Part shown: positions 32,868 through 43,559 of the stretch, piece by piece
Layout: each line of letters starts with the position of its first letter
How positions within the stretch are numbered: the first letter of the stretch is position 1
Assembly (NCBI GenBank): GCA_030220185.1
Contig: JASPKZ010010272.1
Coordinates: 2,644,501 to 2,708,500 of the forward strand
Length of the DNA: 64,000 bases
Origin: Diploptera punctata
Taxonomy: Eukaryota > Arthropoda > Insecta > Blattodea > Blaberidae
Direction of reading: 5' to 3'
The notes under the pieces: generated by a model
What the model saw: only the letters and a program-made list of their open reading frames with translations
What the model was told of the DNA's origin: nothing
Databases searched by the model: none
Made by a program: the position numbers and the translations under genes

Positions 32868-34350
32868 CTCACGAGTGATTTCCAAATTATCGATAAATTC
32901 ACGTCTCACGAAGTGAGGAGTGAATTTATCTAGAGAATTTGGAAATCAAGAGTGGCATTTGTTAGGGCTATTTAACGAATAAAATTAAGCTGTTTACTCA
33001 CAAATCATTATTTAACTATAGTTATTTTAAAATAGTTACATATTTAATGAGGGGCACGCCGTAGCGTAATGGTTAAGGCACTGCGCTACAAGCCGGAAGG
33101 TCGAGGGTTCAAGTCCCGGTGGGGTCAGGATTTTTAAACTGACCAAAACCTTCTGGCGGCACTATGGCCCTGCGGTCGACTCAGCCTCTAACGAAAATGA
33201 GTACCAGACGCTTGTTCTGGTGTAAAGGCGGCCGTTACGCGGGGCTGACAACCCGGCTGACATCAAGTGCCGATTGTCCAGAAAAAGTGGGAGCCTTAAC
33301 CTCCTACTACCCCAAGGGCCTCCTGAGGCCTGTAGTGGGAATACTTTACTTTGCTTTATATATTTAATGTAAACGGCGATGTTTGAAAACAAATGAGAAA
33401 CGATTGGTACGCTTCATCTGCTTCTTTTGTTTATCACTGCAACCAGATCTTACTATTTATTGCCAAAGGAACGCAATATTGTAAGAATGCTCTCTAGTGG
33501 AGAAAAAATGAAAACAATCTGGTAGCCCTAATTCTTACAGGATCAGTCACTGCAAAATAATGGTCAGACCTGTTCAGAATATTAAAAAGGAGGAGCTTTC
33601 TTTAAAATGGTAAATTTAATACTGATAAATATTTCGTGAAACACGACTCTGATTGGTTGTAAAACAGAAATCATTGAAACGTGATAGGTCATTGACTCCC
33701 ATTTGGGGCATGAGTTAAATAGTCATAAGTAATGTCACAAGTGATTTCCAAATTATCGATAAATTCACGACTCACGAAGTGAGGAGTGAATTTATCTAGA
33801 GAATTTGGAAATCAAGAGTGGCATTTGTTAGGACTATTTAACGAATAAAATTAAGCTGTTTACTCACAAATCACTGTTTAACTATAGTTATGTTAAAATA
33901 TTTATATATTTAATGTAAACGGCTATGTTTGAAAACAAATCAGAAATATGAGGTTATGTTCATTCACTGCTGCTTGATCATATTATTTATTGCCAAATAA
34001 GATCGCAATATTGTAAGAGTGCACCCAAGTGGAGAAATAATGAAACACATCAAACTATATATCATAATCAACATTACGGGTTATTCATTTATTTTTTAGT
34101 AAACAACTCAGTAAAATCAAGGAATCTTTTCATTATTTGCTATATTCAACGTATTTGTTGGAGAAAAATAATGCTTTAATCTGTTCAGAACATTAAAAAG
34201 GAGGAGCTTTCTTTATCACAAAAGCAGGAGCTGATAAAGATAAATTGATAAAGAGCGAGGTGAAACACGACTGTCATTGGTTGTAAAACAACATTCATTG
34301 AAACGTGATTGGTCATTGACTAGCATTTGTGGCTTGAGTTAAATAGTCAG
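32868..34350. repeat. Tandem duplication, two units of about 550-610 bp
   Basis: Unit 1 (32868-33736) and unit 2 (33737 to about 34350) align along their length: GTGATTTCCAAATTATCGAT, TTTGAAAACAAAT, TTATTGCCAAA, AAAAAGGAGGAGCTTTCTTT and TGATTGGTTGTAAAAC occur in the same order in both. Unit 1 is longer because a SINE B sits in it. Each unit starts with a hairpin (ATTTCCAAATTATCGATAAA paired with TTTATCTAGAGAATTTGGAA). No coding region. Confidence 0.88.
33050..33359 (+). mobile_element. SINE B with 10-bp target duplication
   Basis: Starts GGGGCACGCCGTAGCGTAAT with a tRNA-like head (B box GGTTCAAGTCCCG) and ends near TTTACTTTGCTTT. It is flanked by ATATTTAATG on both sides (33040-33049 and 33360-33369). 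The empty site is visible in the second unit of the tandem duplication. Confidence 0.9.
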
Positions 34351-34417
34351 ATAAAATACATTATATGTTTTTATCCTGGGCGAATGAACTGATATTTCAA
34401 GTGCCTGGATTAAATAA

Positions 34418-34495
34418 GAGATGAACAGACAAGTGAATGGAGAAAACTACATAATATTGAGCTACATTATATGTATAGGAAGCCAGGTAGGCCTA
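34418..34495 (+). mobile_element. LINE fragment, (GTTA) family
   Basis: About 75 bp matching the family segment that encodes RDEQTGEWRKLHN followed by ELHYMYRKPG. Too short to say more. Confidence 0.65.
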
Positions 34496-34635
34496 TAAAA
34501 GAGTGGTTAATAATAACAACAAGAATTAAGCGTTATATTGATGTTATTAAGATCTAATTTCTTACATGTTTTAGCGAAGAACGATGTTAAGGGAACCCTT
34601 GCTCCCACCAGCAAATTGATATCCGTTTTTATATA

Positions 34636-35872
34636 CCGGGTGTACATAAAAGAATACCCATCCATAGTAATTCTGCCCGAAGGCAGGTCTTACACTGCAA
34701 TCATAGCATTTTCATGCTATGCTTGCAGCTTTACTAGGGAATTGTAGGTGTGGTAGCTTCCCGTTGCTTTCCACACCGGTGAAGGACGCTGCTGCTGATG
34801 ATGTTGATAATGATAAGGAGGTTGATGATAATGATGATCACATGATTTCGGGGACCGTTTGGGCCTTAAAGTTTTCCTGACATTTGTCTTATAGGTGAGG
34901 AAAAAACCCCGATAAAAACCTCACCCAGAAAAACTGCCCCGACCAGGGATCGAACCCGGGCCCGCTGCGTGACAAGGCAGCACGCTACCTCGAGACCACA
35001 GCGGTGGACTTAAAAGAATATAGCGATTATTATGACAAAAAAACTCTTGTTAAATGAAAGAGTAACATCTCCAGTTTACATTATGAGTTCATAAGTGTTC
35101 ATGTAAGCCACCCCCCCCCGTTTGTTACATGACACACATGCAACCTGTAGGCTAATTATTCCCATACATTAATAAGCATATCTGGATTGATGACAGCAAC
35201 AGTTTCTCGAAGCCTGTCTCTCAACTCGGGCAGGTTAGCAGGCAATGGAAGCACGTAGATTCTGTCCTTTAGAAACCCACAAAAGAAAAAAATCGCATGG
35301 GGTGAGACCCGGTGATCTAGGAGGCCAGTAGAGATAAGCGCTGTCATCTGAACCATGACGACCAATCCAGTAATGACAGTGTCGAAGATCTTGCGACAAC
35401 TCTTTCAAATGCTTCCCTGCCTACTGATTACGCAGACTTTGCGCTTGAAATGTTACAGCAGCAACTCCTCAGGCACTCTTGGTCGTCCGACACTGTTGCC
35501 TTTACACAAACAGTCGGTCGTTGCGAACTGATTATGCCATCGACGGATGTTGATGGCATTTTGAGGATCACGATTAAACTGCCTACAAAACGCACGTTGA
35601 ACTGTCACAACTGATTTACAACTCTCAAACTGCAAAACACAAAACGCTTTCTGTTGAGGAGTTGCTATCTTTGTTGTTATTGTTGCCATAGTTGCTATCA
35701 TACTTTTTATTTGCCTACGCCATCTGACGATCAATCCCCAATAAACTGGGAGGAGTCACGCTCACTCACACAACTAAAACCGTTCTATTTCAGTCTATAC
35801 ACAACTTTCTACGCCTCATCTGAGTGATAATATTATTGCGTGAAACTACTATATTCTTTTATGTACACGGTG
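34636..35872 (-). mobile_element. Mariner-like element, deleted and split by a SINE
   Basis: The left end after TA at 34634 reads CCGGGTGTACATAAAAGAAT. The right end near 35841-35870 is its inverted copy, running into a GT microsatellite. The reverse strand keeps an N-terminal transposase part (TPQQKAFCVLQFESCKSVVT, INIRRWHNQFATTDCLCKG) and a C-terminal part (FLKDRIYVLPLPANLPEL). The catalytic centre is deleted. A SINE A interrupts the left end. Confidence 0.8.
34657..35011 (-). mobile_element. SINE A inside a mariner terminal repeat
   Basis: A complete SINE A copy with its tRNA-like head at the right side (GACCAGGGATCGAACCCGGG on the + strand is the complement of the B box). It is bounded by AAAAGAATA at 34648-34656 and 35012-35020, a 9-bp target duplication. 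Confidence 0.9.
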
Positions 35873-35966
35873 TGTGTGTGTGCGAGCGTGCGCGTCTGTG
35901 TCTGTGTGCGCGCGTGTGTGTGTGCGCGCGCGCGTGTGTCTGTTCGTGTGCGCGCGTGCGTGCGTG

Positions 35967-36014
<48 letters not shown>
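35868..36014. repeat. (GT/GC)n then (TA)n microsatellite
   Basis: A GT/GC alternating tract (35868-35972) passes directly into a TA run (35974-36014). Confidence 0.95.
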
Positions 36015-36016
<2 letters not shown>

Positions 36017-36316
36017 TAAAGTAAAGTGATCCCACAACAGATCCAGATGCCCTTGGGGTAGTAGGTTAAGGCTCCCACTTTTTCTAGACGATCGGCACTT
36101 TATGTCAGCCGGGTTGTCAGCCGTGCGTGACGGCCGCCTTTACCCCCAGAACAAACGTCTGGTACTCATTTCAGTTAGAGGCTGAGTCGACCCCAGGGCC
36201 ATAGTGCCGCCAGAGGGTTTGGGTCAGTTTAAAAATCCTGACCCCAACGGGACTTGAACCCTCGACCCTCCGGCTTGTAGCTCAGTGCCTTAACCACTAC
36301 GCTACGGCGTGCCCCC
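36015..36316 (-). mobile_element. SINE B
   Basis: Near full-length reverse copy; its head end is GCTACGGCGTGCCCCC and the B-box complement is GGGACTTGAACCCTCGA. It lies between a TA run on its tail side and a GT/TA run on its head side. Confidence 0.88.
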
Positions 36317-36327
36317 GTGTGTGTGTC

Positions 36328-36372
<45 letters not shown>
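36317..36372. repeat. (GT)n and (TA)n microsatellite
   Basis: Short GT run followed by about 40 bp of TA, joining SINE B to SINE D. Confidence 0.95.
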
Positions 36373-36375
<3 letters not shown>

Positions 36376-36476
36376 CTGAAAAGAAAAATGAGTGCTTGAG
36401 TCGGGATTTGAATCCGAGTCCCAAAACTCTGTACGTTTAGCGCTCTAACGGCCTGAGCTACCCAAGTATTCCAACA
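36373..36476 (-). mobile_element. Minimal tRNA-headed SINE (family D)
   Basis: On the reverse strand: TTGGGTAGCTCAGGCCGTTA (A box), GGATTCAAATCCCGAC (B box), then a short body ATTTTTCTTTTCAGATCAT and (TA)n. This matches the layout of the copy at 5.47 kb. Confidence 0.55.
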
Positions 36477-36590
36477 CAAACATACATTTTTCTTATACCG
36501 ATATATATAGTATTCTCAATTCACACAATAGGTAGCGGAAAATCGTTCCGACTAACATCTTGTAGCCAACATAACAGTTAAGCAAATTAT

Positions 36591-36909
36591 ATATCCATAG
36601 TAATTCTATCCGAGGGCAGGTCTTTCACTGCAATCATAGCATTTGCATGCTATGCTTTGCAGCTTTACTAGGAATTATAGATGTAGTAGCTTTCCGTTGC
36701 TTTCCACACCGGTGAAGGATGATGATGATGATGATGATGATAATGATAAGGATGATGATGATGGCCGGATGATTTTCGGGGACCGTTGGGCCCTAAGCTT
36801 CCTGACATTTGTCGTACAGGTGAGGAAAACCCCCGAAAAAATCCTCACCCAGAAGCCTGTCCCGACCGGGAATCGAACCCGGGCCTGCTGCGTGACAAGG
36901 CACAGCGGT

Positions 36910-36913
<4 letters not shown>
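36591..36913 (-). mobile_element. SINE A
   Basis: Near full-length copy with an expanded internal GAT region (36717-36762) and a deletion of about 17 bp in the head (GCACGCTACCTCGAGAC missing). TA-rich sequence lies on both sides. Confidence 0.88.

Positions 36914-36960
<47 letters not shown>
36914..36960. repeat. (TA)n microsatellite
   Basis: TA run of about 45 bp at the head end of the SINE A copy. Confidence 0.95.
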
Positions 36961-36961
<1 letters not shown>

Positions 36962-37573
36962 ATGGATTGAAGGTCACAATTTTGCCATTAGATTAATCCC
37001 TACGCAGAAATAAACTCCCTACATATTGAAAAATTTCCATGGAATGTTTTACCTGTCTCTTTAACATGGGACTGGCAATTTTCCCATCTCAAGATGCAAC
37101 AAATAAACTCGTACCTCTTTTCAGGGACCACCAACTCCGATAGGAATTACTGAAATGACTAATTTATAGGGCTACAACCTAACGCCCTTAATGAAAAACT
37201 TTCAAACAGTACCGGTTGTTCAGAGGAGGTCGGTCAATCCTCTCCTCCAATAGCCTCTAGAGTCCTAACATAACAATTACAATATTAATAAATCCAAATT
37301 TTATGGAAAATATTGAAGCTCATTTAAGTAATCGATTGATTGGTATTTATTTGATGAAAATGCATGATGGTTATTTACTAAATAAAACTATCAAAGTTTT
37401 ATAATTTTCATAAATATTTATAAAGCTCATTTAGACTAATTCAACAGAAATGATAATGCTAAAATAATGACAAAAAAAACCTTTACCCTTTAGCTGTGCT
37501 CGTGGTATCACAGTAAACACAGCAGCCATTTGGCATGAAAAGCCAACTCGTCCTCGGTTACTACAGCAATATA
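36961..37573. other. Unassigned stretch
   Basis: No coding region or repeat family recognised. It could contain the unseen 5' UTR exon or promoter of the LRR gene, but nothing shows that. Confidence 0.3.
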
Positions 37574-38393
37574 CAGGGTGTTTCTGAATTAGACCGACAA
37601 AGTTTGGGATTGGATAGATAACCTTCATTGAAGTATATTTTGTTAAGGAACCTATGGGTTGAAACGCTTCGTTTCAAGACTAGAGGGATCTTACAGGAAC
37701 GGATTGAAGGAAACGGATAAACACTCCTCTCGTCCAAGAGGGGGACTGTTATTACTGTTATCGCTTGGAGTGTTTACTTTCGGTGCTTCAGTAGCATTCG
37801 AAACCTATTACAGCAAGTTTGTTTACATCCATTGGTACGATCTGTTTGATAGGTAGGGGTGGGCCCACTGTCTGGCCGGCACGCTCGCCTGACTTGATCT
37901 GCCAAGATTTATTTTTGTGGGGGCAACATGAAGGCAATTGTTTATGAAACCGATATTGACTCTGAAGAAGATCTTGTAGCACACATTGTCAGCGCAGCAG
38001 CTGAAAAAGAGTAGCCCCTGGCATCTTTGGAAGGATACGACAAAGTATGGCACATGGCTGCACTGTTGTCTGGATGTCAATGGACGGACGTATGTTCCAG
38101 CACATCTTGTGATGCGACAATAAACTGGATCTATCCTGACAATGCAACAACACTGAGTGAGTGTTTTTTTTTTTTTTTTTTTTTAGGTTTCTACTTGTCT
38201 GTAAAGTATTTGTAATAAAACACAGAATTATGTGACACAGAATGACTTGTTATTTGCACTACCTACTTCCTTCCATCCTTCCTCTGGGATCCTTCTTGCA
38301 CTGAAACGAAGCGTCACATCCTTAACAAAATATGCTTCAATGAAGGTTAACCATCTGCTCCCAAAGTTAGTCGGTCTAATTTAGAAACACCTG
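37574..38393 (+). mobile_element. Mariner-like element, internally deleted
   Basis: The ends CAGGGTGTTTCTGAATTAGA (left) and its inverted copy (right) match over about 110 bp with gaps, and TA flanks both (37572-37573, 38394-38395). Between about 37860 and 38130 the + strand encodes VWPARSPDLICQDLFLWG, including the SPD motif of the third catalytic aspartate, then a shifted segment TDIDSEEDLVAHIVSAAAEK. The rest of the transposase is missing. A poly-T run lies at 38166-38186. Confidence 0.82.
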
Positions 38394-38685
38394 TATATTC
38401 AATCAATAAGTAAACTATTTTGTTGTTGAATTCTGTATAAAGAAACCTGGCGAGCAGGCCACTTTATCTGAAACCTACTAGCACCGATCAAAGCATACAA
38501 ACAGCAAAGAATGAATTTATCAGTTAAGTAATAAAGTTAGTATTTGCATATTTTAAGTTTTTAATATGCAACTTTTTGTCATTTCTTGGCTTCCAAAGTT
38601 GTAAACCAACCATCAGTCACTGCTTTTAAATAACCGCTTTATAGACAACTCTTAAAATAAAATGTTTATGGGTTTGTGATTGCAG

Positions 38686-38922
38686 ATTGCAAGATGAAGA
38701 TGAGATCTGTATCTGACATGTCTAACGTCCACTACTTGTTGGCGCTTCTGATCTTGGCCAAACAGTGGTCTATGTGTTCTAGAGTTTGCCATATCAATGC
38801 CTGTGATGCTCTACGAGAAATGAAGGATGAGTTGGCTAGATGTGCTAGACCTAATAACCGAGAGTCTCTAGACATTCCATTCGCTAACTTGGGACGTCGC
38901 GTCAAATCTCTAGAACAGCCAG
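38686..38922 (+). CDS. LRR gene exon 1: start codon and signal-peptide-like segment
   Basis: A pyrimidine-rich acceptor ends in TTGCAG just before 38686, and ATG at 38694 is the first in-frame start. The peptide begins MKMRSVSDM and has a hydrophobic stretch YLLALLILA at residues 14-22, followed by cysteines at 28, 32 and 37. This suits a secreted or type I membrane protein. The donor is CCAG/GTACGA, phase 1. A second in-frame ATG three bases after AAG (residue 3) cannot be excluded as the true start. The residues between the signal segment and the LRRNT are not recognised. Confidence 0.75.
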
Positions 38923-38961
38923 GTACGATGATTTCACTTCAGATACTAAAAATGTAGCCTT

Positions 38962-39475
38962 AACAAAATTTAGAAAATGTGTTAAACTGAAAATATATAA
39001 AACTATCATTCTACCAGTTATATATGGATGCGAAACGTGGATTCTTACTTTAAGGTTGGAAAGGAGATTTCGATTATTTGAGAATAAAGTTCTTAGGAAA
39101 ATGTTTGGACCAAAAAGAGATGAACAGACAGGTGAATGGAGAAGACTTGCATAACAGTGAACTACATGGTCTTTATAGGAAGCCAGATATAATAAGAACA
39201 GTTAAGTCTCGTAGATTGCGATGGTCAGGACATGTGGCACGAACGGGGAAAGTAAGACGTGCATGGAAGCTTCTTGTAGGAAAACCAGAGGGAAAAGTCT
39301 AGTTGGTAGACCAAGAATGAGGTGGGAGAATAACATTAACTATGATTTCAGGGAAGTAGATTATACAGGAAATGATTAAAAAACATTAGCTCAGGATAGG
39401 GATATATGGAGAGCTTATGTCCACGCGTCTATGGACCTATGGGTTCGATGCCAGTGAGTGAGTTAGTTACAAAAA
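38962..39475 (+). mobile_element. LINE 3' end, (GTTA) family, in LRR intron 1
   Basis: Encodes VIYGCETWILTL, ERRFRLFENKVLRKMFGPKR, LRWSGHVARTGKVRRAWKLL with a stop at GKV and frameshifts. It ends TTCGATGCCAGTGAGTGAGT TAG with almost no tail. It lies in the same direction as the LRR gene. Confidence 0.85.
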
Positions 39476-39804
39476 TTCAGAAACGTGCATGAAAACCCAA
39501 AGAAGATTTATTCTGTCCAAGTTGCAGATTTCTAACCATCTTGCTCTATGATATATAATGAGTCCATTTCATGGCTCGCTCTATGTTGGAAATAACATGT
39601 TAAGAGCTCGTTTAGATTACAAATATAACATTATTGAAATTTTATATTAATAAAGAAAACAGTAATAACAATAATAATAACATCGTTAACTCATGTCCAA
39701 CTCAGAGTCGAGTACAGGGATGAGATGAGATGAAGATTTTATAGAGTTCTGTGCGACAAGGGTGCCGGCTGACAATGTCTGACACACTGACACAGGGGCG
39801 GATA

Positions 39805-40003
39805 AACGAAATGAAACGAAATGGATGAGATGAGTAATGGAGGAATGAAATGTGTAGCCGGGGAAAACGGGAGAAATCCCGAGAAAACCCTACACAAGCT
39901 CCGTTTCGCCCATCACGAAACCCACATGGAGTGACCGAGACTCGATCTCGAGACCACAGTGGTGAGAGGCAAGCGTCTAATCGCTTGTGCCACGGAGATC
40001 CCC
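39805..40003 (-). mobile_element. SINE C in LRR intron 1
   Basis: Second copy of the 23.3 kb SINE: AAACGAAATGGATGAGATGA at one end and the tRNA-like head complement CGCTTGTGCCACGGAGATCC at the other. A 22-bp partial repeat of ATGAGATGA lies just upstream. Confidence 0.72.
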
Positions 40004-40128
40004 TTAATAATGAAAGAATAAGTTATTTAAAAACTGGTTGTTGCGTAAACCAGCAATACACTGTAAAAACTGCCCCTGCTTTTCAGTAATATTATATGAA
40101 GTTTAGACTTTTGTATTTTTTTTTTTAG

Positions 40129-40279
40129 TGTGGATTATTACAAACACTGAAGATAGATGGTATCGCTGCGGCGAAGGTCCATGTCAGTGCCGACCTGAGA
40201 CGATGACCCTAAGTTGCTGGCATCAAGAACTGGGACAACTTCCAGATTCCCAAGTAGTTCCAAAGGATATCCAAAACAT
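40129..40279 (+). CDS. LRR gene exon 2: LRRNT cysteine cluster
   Basis: The acceptor follows a long T-run ending TTTTTTAG. The exon encodes residues 77-126, including CGEGPCQC and a fourth cysteine nine residues later, then LGQLP. This C-x4-C-x-C-x8-C arrangement followed by a LxxLP turn is the LRRNT cap that precedes extracellular LRR arrays. The donor CAT/GTTGGT is weak but is supported by the phase: its two bases plus the first base of exon 3 make an Ile that opens the first LRR in register. Confidence 0.85.
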
Positions 40280-40499
40280 GTTGGTTTTTGTTTTTAAAAT
40301 CTGAGATATAGCTTAAAACAAATAGAGAGAGAGGCCAAAACTAGAGAAGAGAGGTAGATTGACAGATGATTGATAGATCGGATGGATAGTGAGAGAAGTA
40401 TAAACATATGTCAAATATTGCATTGCTACTTCTGTCATCACATGCTACAAAACAATTCTGAATTTCCATCTCATTTTAGAAATTACTCTGATTACAAAT

Positions 40500-41395
40500 A
40501 AATAATGGGAAAAGATCAACACTGGAGTAAGACAGGGATGTGGACTTTCACCGGTGCTTTTCATTATATACATGAATAAATTAATAAATGAATGGAGGAA
40601 AACACAACGAGGATATATACCCATCAATAGGAACCTCAAACTCGATGCTATTCTTTTTGCAGACGATTTAGCTCTTCTGGCACTTTCCGAAAATGATTTG
40701 CAACGATCAATTTATAATTTACAAAAAATAGGTGCCAAATTTAATATGGAAATATCAATTAACAAAACTAAAATTATGGCATTTCATGGGAAGGACCCCA
40801 TACAAAGTAAAATCTGTCTCCAGAATAAAATTTTAGAGAGATCTAATCAATTTAAATATCTTGGATATTATCTCTCTATCTGGGATGAAAAGGATATCCC
40901 TGAAAAAGTTACTAGTTATAATAAAAGTTTAGGGATTATTAATTAATCAAGTTATGAAACCATCCCTTGTACAAAAAAACACCAGATTACGTTTATATAA
41001 CACTTTGGCTAGACCAGTGTTGACCTATGGTAGTGAAGCATGGACACTAAAAAAACAACATGAAAGCAGAATATCGGCTTGTGAAATGAGATTCATGCGC
41101 AGAACAGCGGGTTACACCAGATGGGATCGGAAAAGGAACACCGATATCTTAAAAGAATTGAAGACTACGCCAATTTTGGAATTTATTAAACAGTACCAAC
41201 TAAATTGGAAACACCATCTTGAAAGAATGAGTTCAAATCGGATCCACAAAGCTGTTTATAATTATATACCAAGAGGACGAAGATCACTGGGCCGTCCTAT
41301 GAAACGCTGGAGGGAAAATTTTCTATAGGATCGTAACAGGCCTTGGCCTAATACTTGGAAGGAAGAAGAAGACAAATAAATAATAGGCCTAATTA
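40500..41395 (+). mobile_element. LINE with reverse transcriptase fragment, in LRR intron 2
   Basis: The frame opens with GVRQGCGLSPVLF (RT block 4), then LDAILFADDLALLA, where ADD is the RT catalytic motif, then NQFKYLGYYLS. A frameshift near 40945 leads to LARPVLTYGSEAWTL, YTRWDRKRNTDILKEL, GRRSLGRPMKRW and a stop at 41326. The 5' part with endonuclease is missing. A 3' end with a GAAGAAGAAG-type tail follows. It starts about 220 bp after exon 2 in the gene's direction. Confidence 0.88.
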
Positions 41396-41412
41396 TATAT
41401 ATATATATATAT
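41393..41412. repeat. (TA)n microsatellite
   Basis: Short TA run into which the mariner at 41414 inserted. Confidence 0.9.
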
Positions 41413-41413
41413 A

Positions 41414-42757
41414 CACGGTGATTACAAATGATTGGAGCGATTTCATGATTTTATTGTAGCGATCTTATTTGACATATCTTCACAGAACTTTAAAGTTATG
41501 TATAAAAACTCATAAGGTTTTTTTTTTGTTTTCTCTCGCAGCCGTGTTTCAGCTTTAAACCGAGAGAGCGCAGCAGTTATCAAAGACGGCGACAGGCGAG
41601 GAGAAAGCATATGCTGTGCTTGAATTTCATTCAACTCAATCTGTGATAACTGTGCAACGACACTTCAGAACGAAGTTCGAGAAAGATGCACCGAGTGCCA
41701 ACTCCATTCGGCGATGGTATGCGCAATTTAAAGCTACAGGATGCCTCTGTAAAAGGAAATCAACGGGTCGTCCTTCAGTGAGTGAAGAAAAGGTTGAGAG
41801 TGTGCGGATGAGTTTCACACGTAGCCCACAGAAATCAACACGAAAAGCGAGCAGAGAGCTGAACATTCCACAACCGACCGTTTGGAAGATCTTGCGGAAA
41901 AGATTGAAGCATAAACCTTACCACTTGCAATTTCTACAAGCCCTTACGCCCATTGACAAAGTGAGTCGGTTTGAATTTTGTACACAAATGCAGCAGTTTA
42001 TGGATGAGGATGGTTTTTGTGAGAAACTTGTCTTCAGTGACGAAGCAACATTCTTTGTGAATGGCAAAGTGAACAAACACAATGTGCGAATCTGGGGCAC
42101 AGAAAATCCCCGCGTTATTGTGCAGCACATTCGCGACTCCCCAAAAGTTAGTGTGTTCTGTGCGGTTTCTCAGTTCAAAGTTTATGGCCCTTTTTTCTTC
42201 TGCGAGCAGAACGTTACAGGACACGTGTACCTGGACATGCTGGAAAATTGGCTCATGCCGCAGCTGACGACCGACAGTGAGACCTTCATCTACCAGCAGG
42301 ATGGTGCTCCACCACACTTCCATCACGATGTTCGTGAATTTTTAAACATGAGATTGCCAAACCGATGGATCGGTCGCAGTGGAGAGAATGATCAGAAATT
42401 GTTGTCATGGCCTCCACGCTCCCCCGATTTGACGCCGTGCGATTTTTTTTGTTTGGGGGTATGTGAAAGATTCAGTGTTTGTGCCTCCTTTACCAGTAGA
42501 CTTACCAGAACTGCGAGCTCGCATAATCAATGCCTTTGAACAAATTAATAGGGACATGTTACGTCGAGTATGGGACGAACTTGATTACAGACTTGATATC
42601 TGCAGAATCACCAAGGGGGAGCATATGGAGCACCTGTAACATCTCAAAAAAAACCTGGGAAGTTGCTCTATGTATCTGTAAAAGTTCGTGAAAATATGTC
42701 GAATACTACAGCTACCATAAAATCATGAAATCGCTCCAATCATTTGTAATCACCCTG
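41414..42757 (+). mobile_element. Nearly intact mariner-like element in LRR intron 2
   Basis: The ends CACGGTGATTACAAATGATT and its inverted copy at 42715-42757 match over about 45 bp with one or two mismatches. The similarity continues more weakly for 60 bp. TA flanks both ends (41412-41413, 42758-42759). At 1,344 bp with a single-exon transposase it is a full-length element and the best-preserved transposon in the window. Confidence 0.92.
41586..42639 (+). pseudogene. Mariner-like transposase, start lost and one frameshift
   Basis: Open from the ACG at 41586 (TATGEEKAYAVLEFHS), where the related proteins have ATG, to 42449. It then needs a one-base correction in the run CGATTTTTTTTG to continue through VPPLPVDLPELRARIINAF to the stop at 42639. 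The HTH part has RSPQKSTRKASRELNIPQPT. Catalytic motifs are VFSDEATFFVNGKVN, YQQDGAPPHFHHD and WPPRSPDLTPCDFF, with 41 residues between the second and third Asp. About 350 residues overall, full length for the family. Only the start loss and the single-base slip appear to disable it. Confidence 0.92.
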
Positions 42758-42760
42758 TAT

Positions 42761-43114
42761 ATATCCATCCATAGTAATTCTACCCGAAGGCAGGTCCTTC
42801 ACTGCAATCATAGCATTTTCATTCTATGCTTGCAGCCTTTACTATGGAATTGTAGGTGTGGTAACTTCCCGTTGCTTTCCACACCAGTGAAGGACGCTGC
42901 TGCTGATGATGTTGATAATGATAAGGAGATTGATGATAATGATGATCACATGATTTCGGGGACCGTTTGGGCCTTAAAGTTCTCCTGACATTTGTCTTAC
43001 AGGTGAGGAAAACCCCCGATAAAAACCTCACCCAGAAAAACTGCCCCGGCCGGGGATCGAACCCGGGCCCGCTGCGTGACAAGGCAGCATGCTACCTCGA
43101 GACCACAGCGGTGG

Positions 43115-43116
<2 letters not shown>
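42761..43116 (-). mobile_element. SINE A in LRR intron 2
   Basis: Near full-length copy (tail ATGGATGGATATATAC, head GTCCACCGCTGTGGTCTCGA on the reverse strand). It lies directly beside the right end of the mariner, with only a few bases between them. Confidence 0.88.
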
Positions 43117-43147
<31 letters not shown>

Positions 43148-43161
43148 ATATATATATATAT
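43117..43161. repeat. (CA)n and (TA)n microsatellite
   Basis: CA run then TA run between SINE A and a hairpin element. Confidence 0.95.
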
Positions 43162-43194
43162 TGCAGATTTTCGCGGATATAAGTATGAATAAGA

Positions 43195-43470
43195 AAGTTT
43201 TCTTGGGTTTTTCCGCATATTGGATTCAAGTTCGGCCTCTGGCCACTGATTCCAACGTTTCGGCATGATCCCACATGCCATTATCAAGGAATGATAAGTT
43301 CGGAAACGAACCACAGCGAAAACTCTGTGTGTCTAATTATATAAGACCTAAACCCGTGACTCGAACTTATCATTCCTTGATTATGGCATGTAGGATCATG
43401 CAGAAACGTCGGAATCAGTGGCCAGAGTCCGAACTTGAATCCAAGACGCGGAAAACCCAAGAAAACTTCT
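43195..43470. mobile_element. Hairpin (foldback) element with 108-bp arms
   Basis: Arms 43195-43302 and 43362-43470 are inverted repeats with a few mismatches (TCTTGGGTTTTTCCGC against GCGGAAAACCCAAGA; TTATCAAGGAATGATAAGTT against its complement). The loop is 59 bp. Both flanks are TA-rich. Non-coding. Confidence 0.8.
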
Positions 43471-43559
43471 CTCTACTTTTCTTATATATAGATATATATT
43501 ATATCTATAGATATGAACGGTAATGTTGTAGGAATGTGAAATCCGGTAATTATATTATT

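Noticed and set aside
42967..43314. Frames on both strands across SINE A and the hairpin at 43.2 kb
   Set aside because: They are chance frames over SINE and inverted-repeat DNA.
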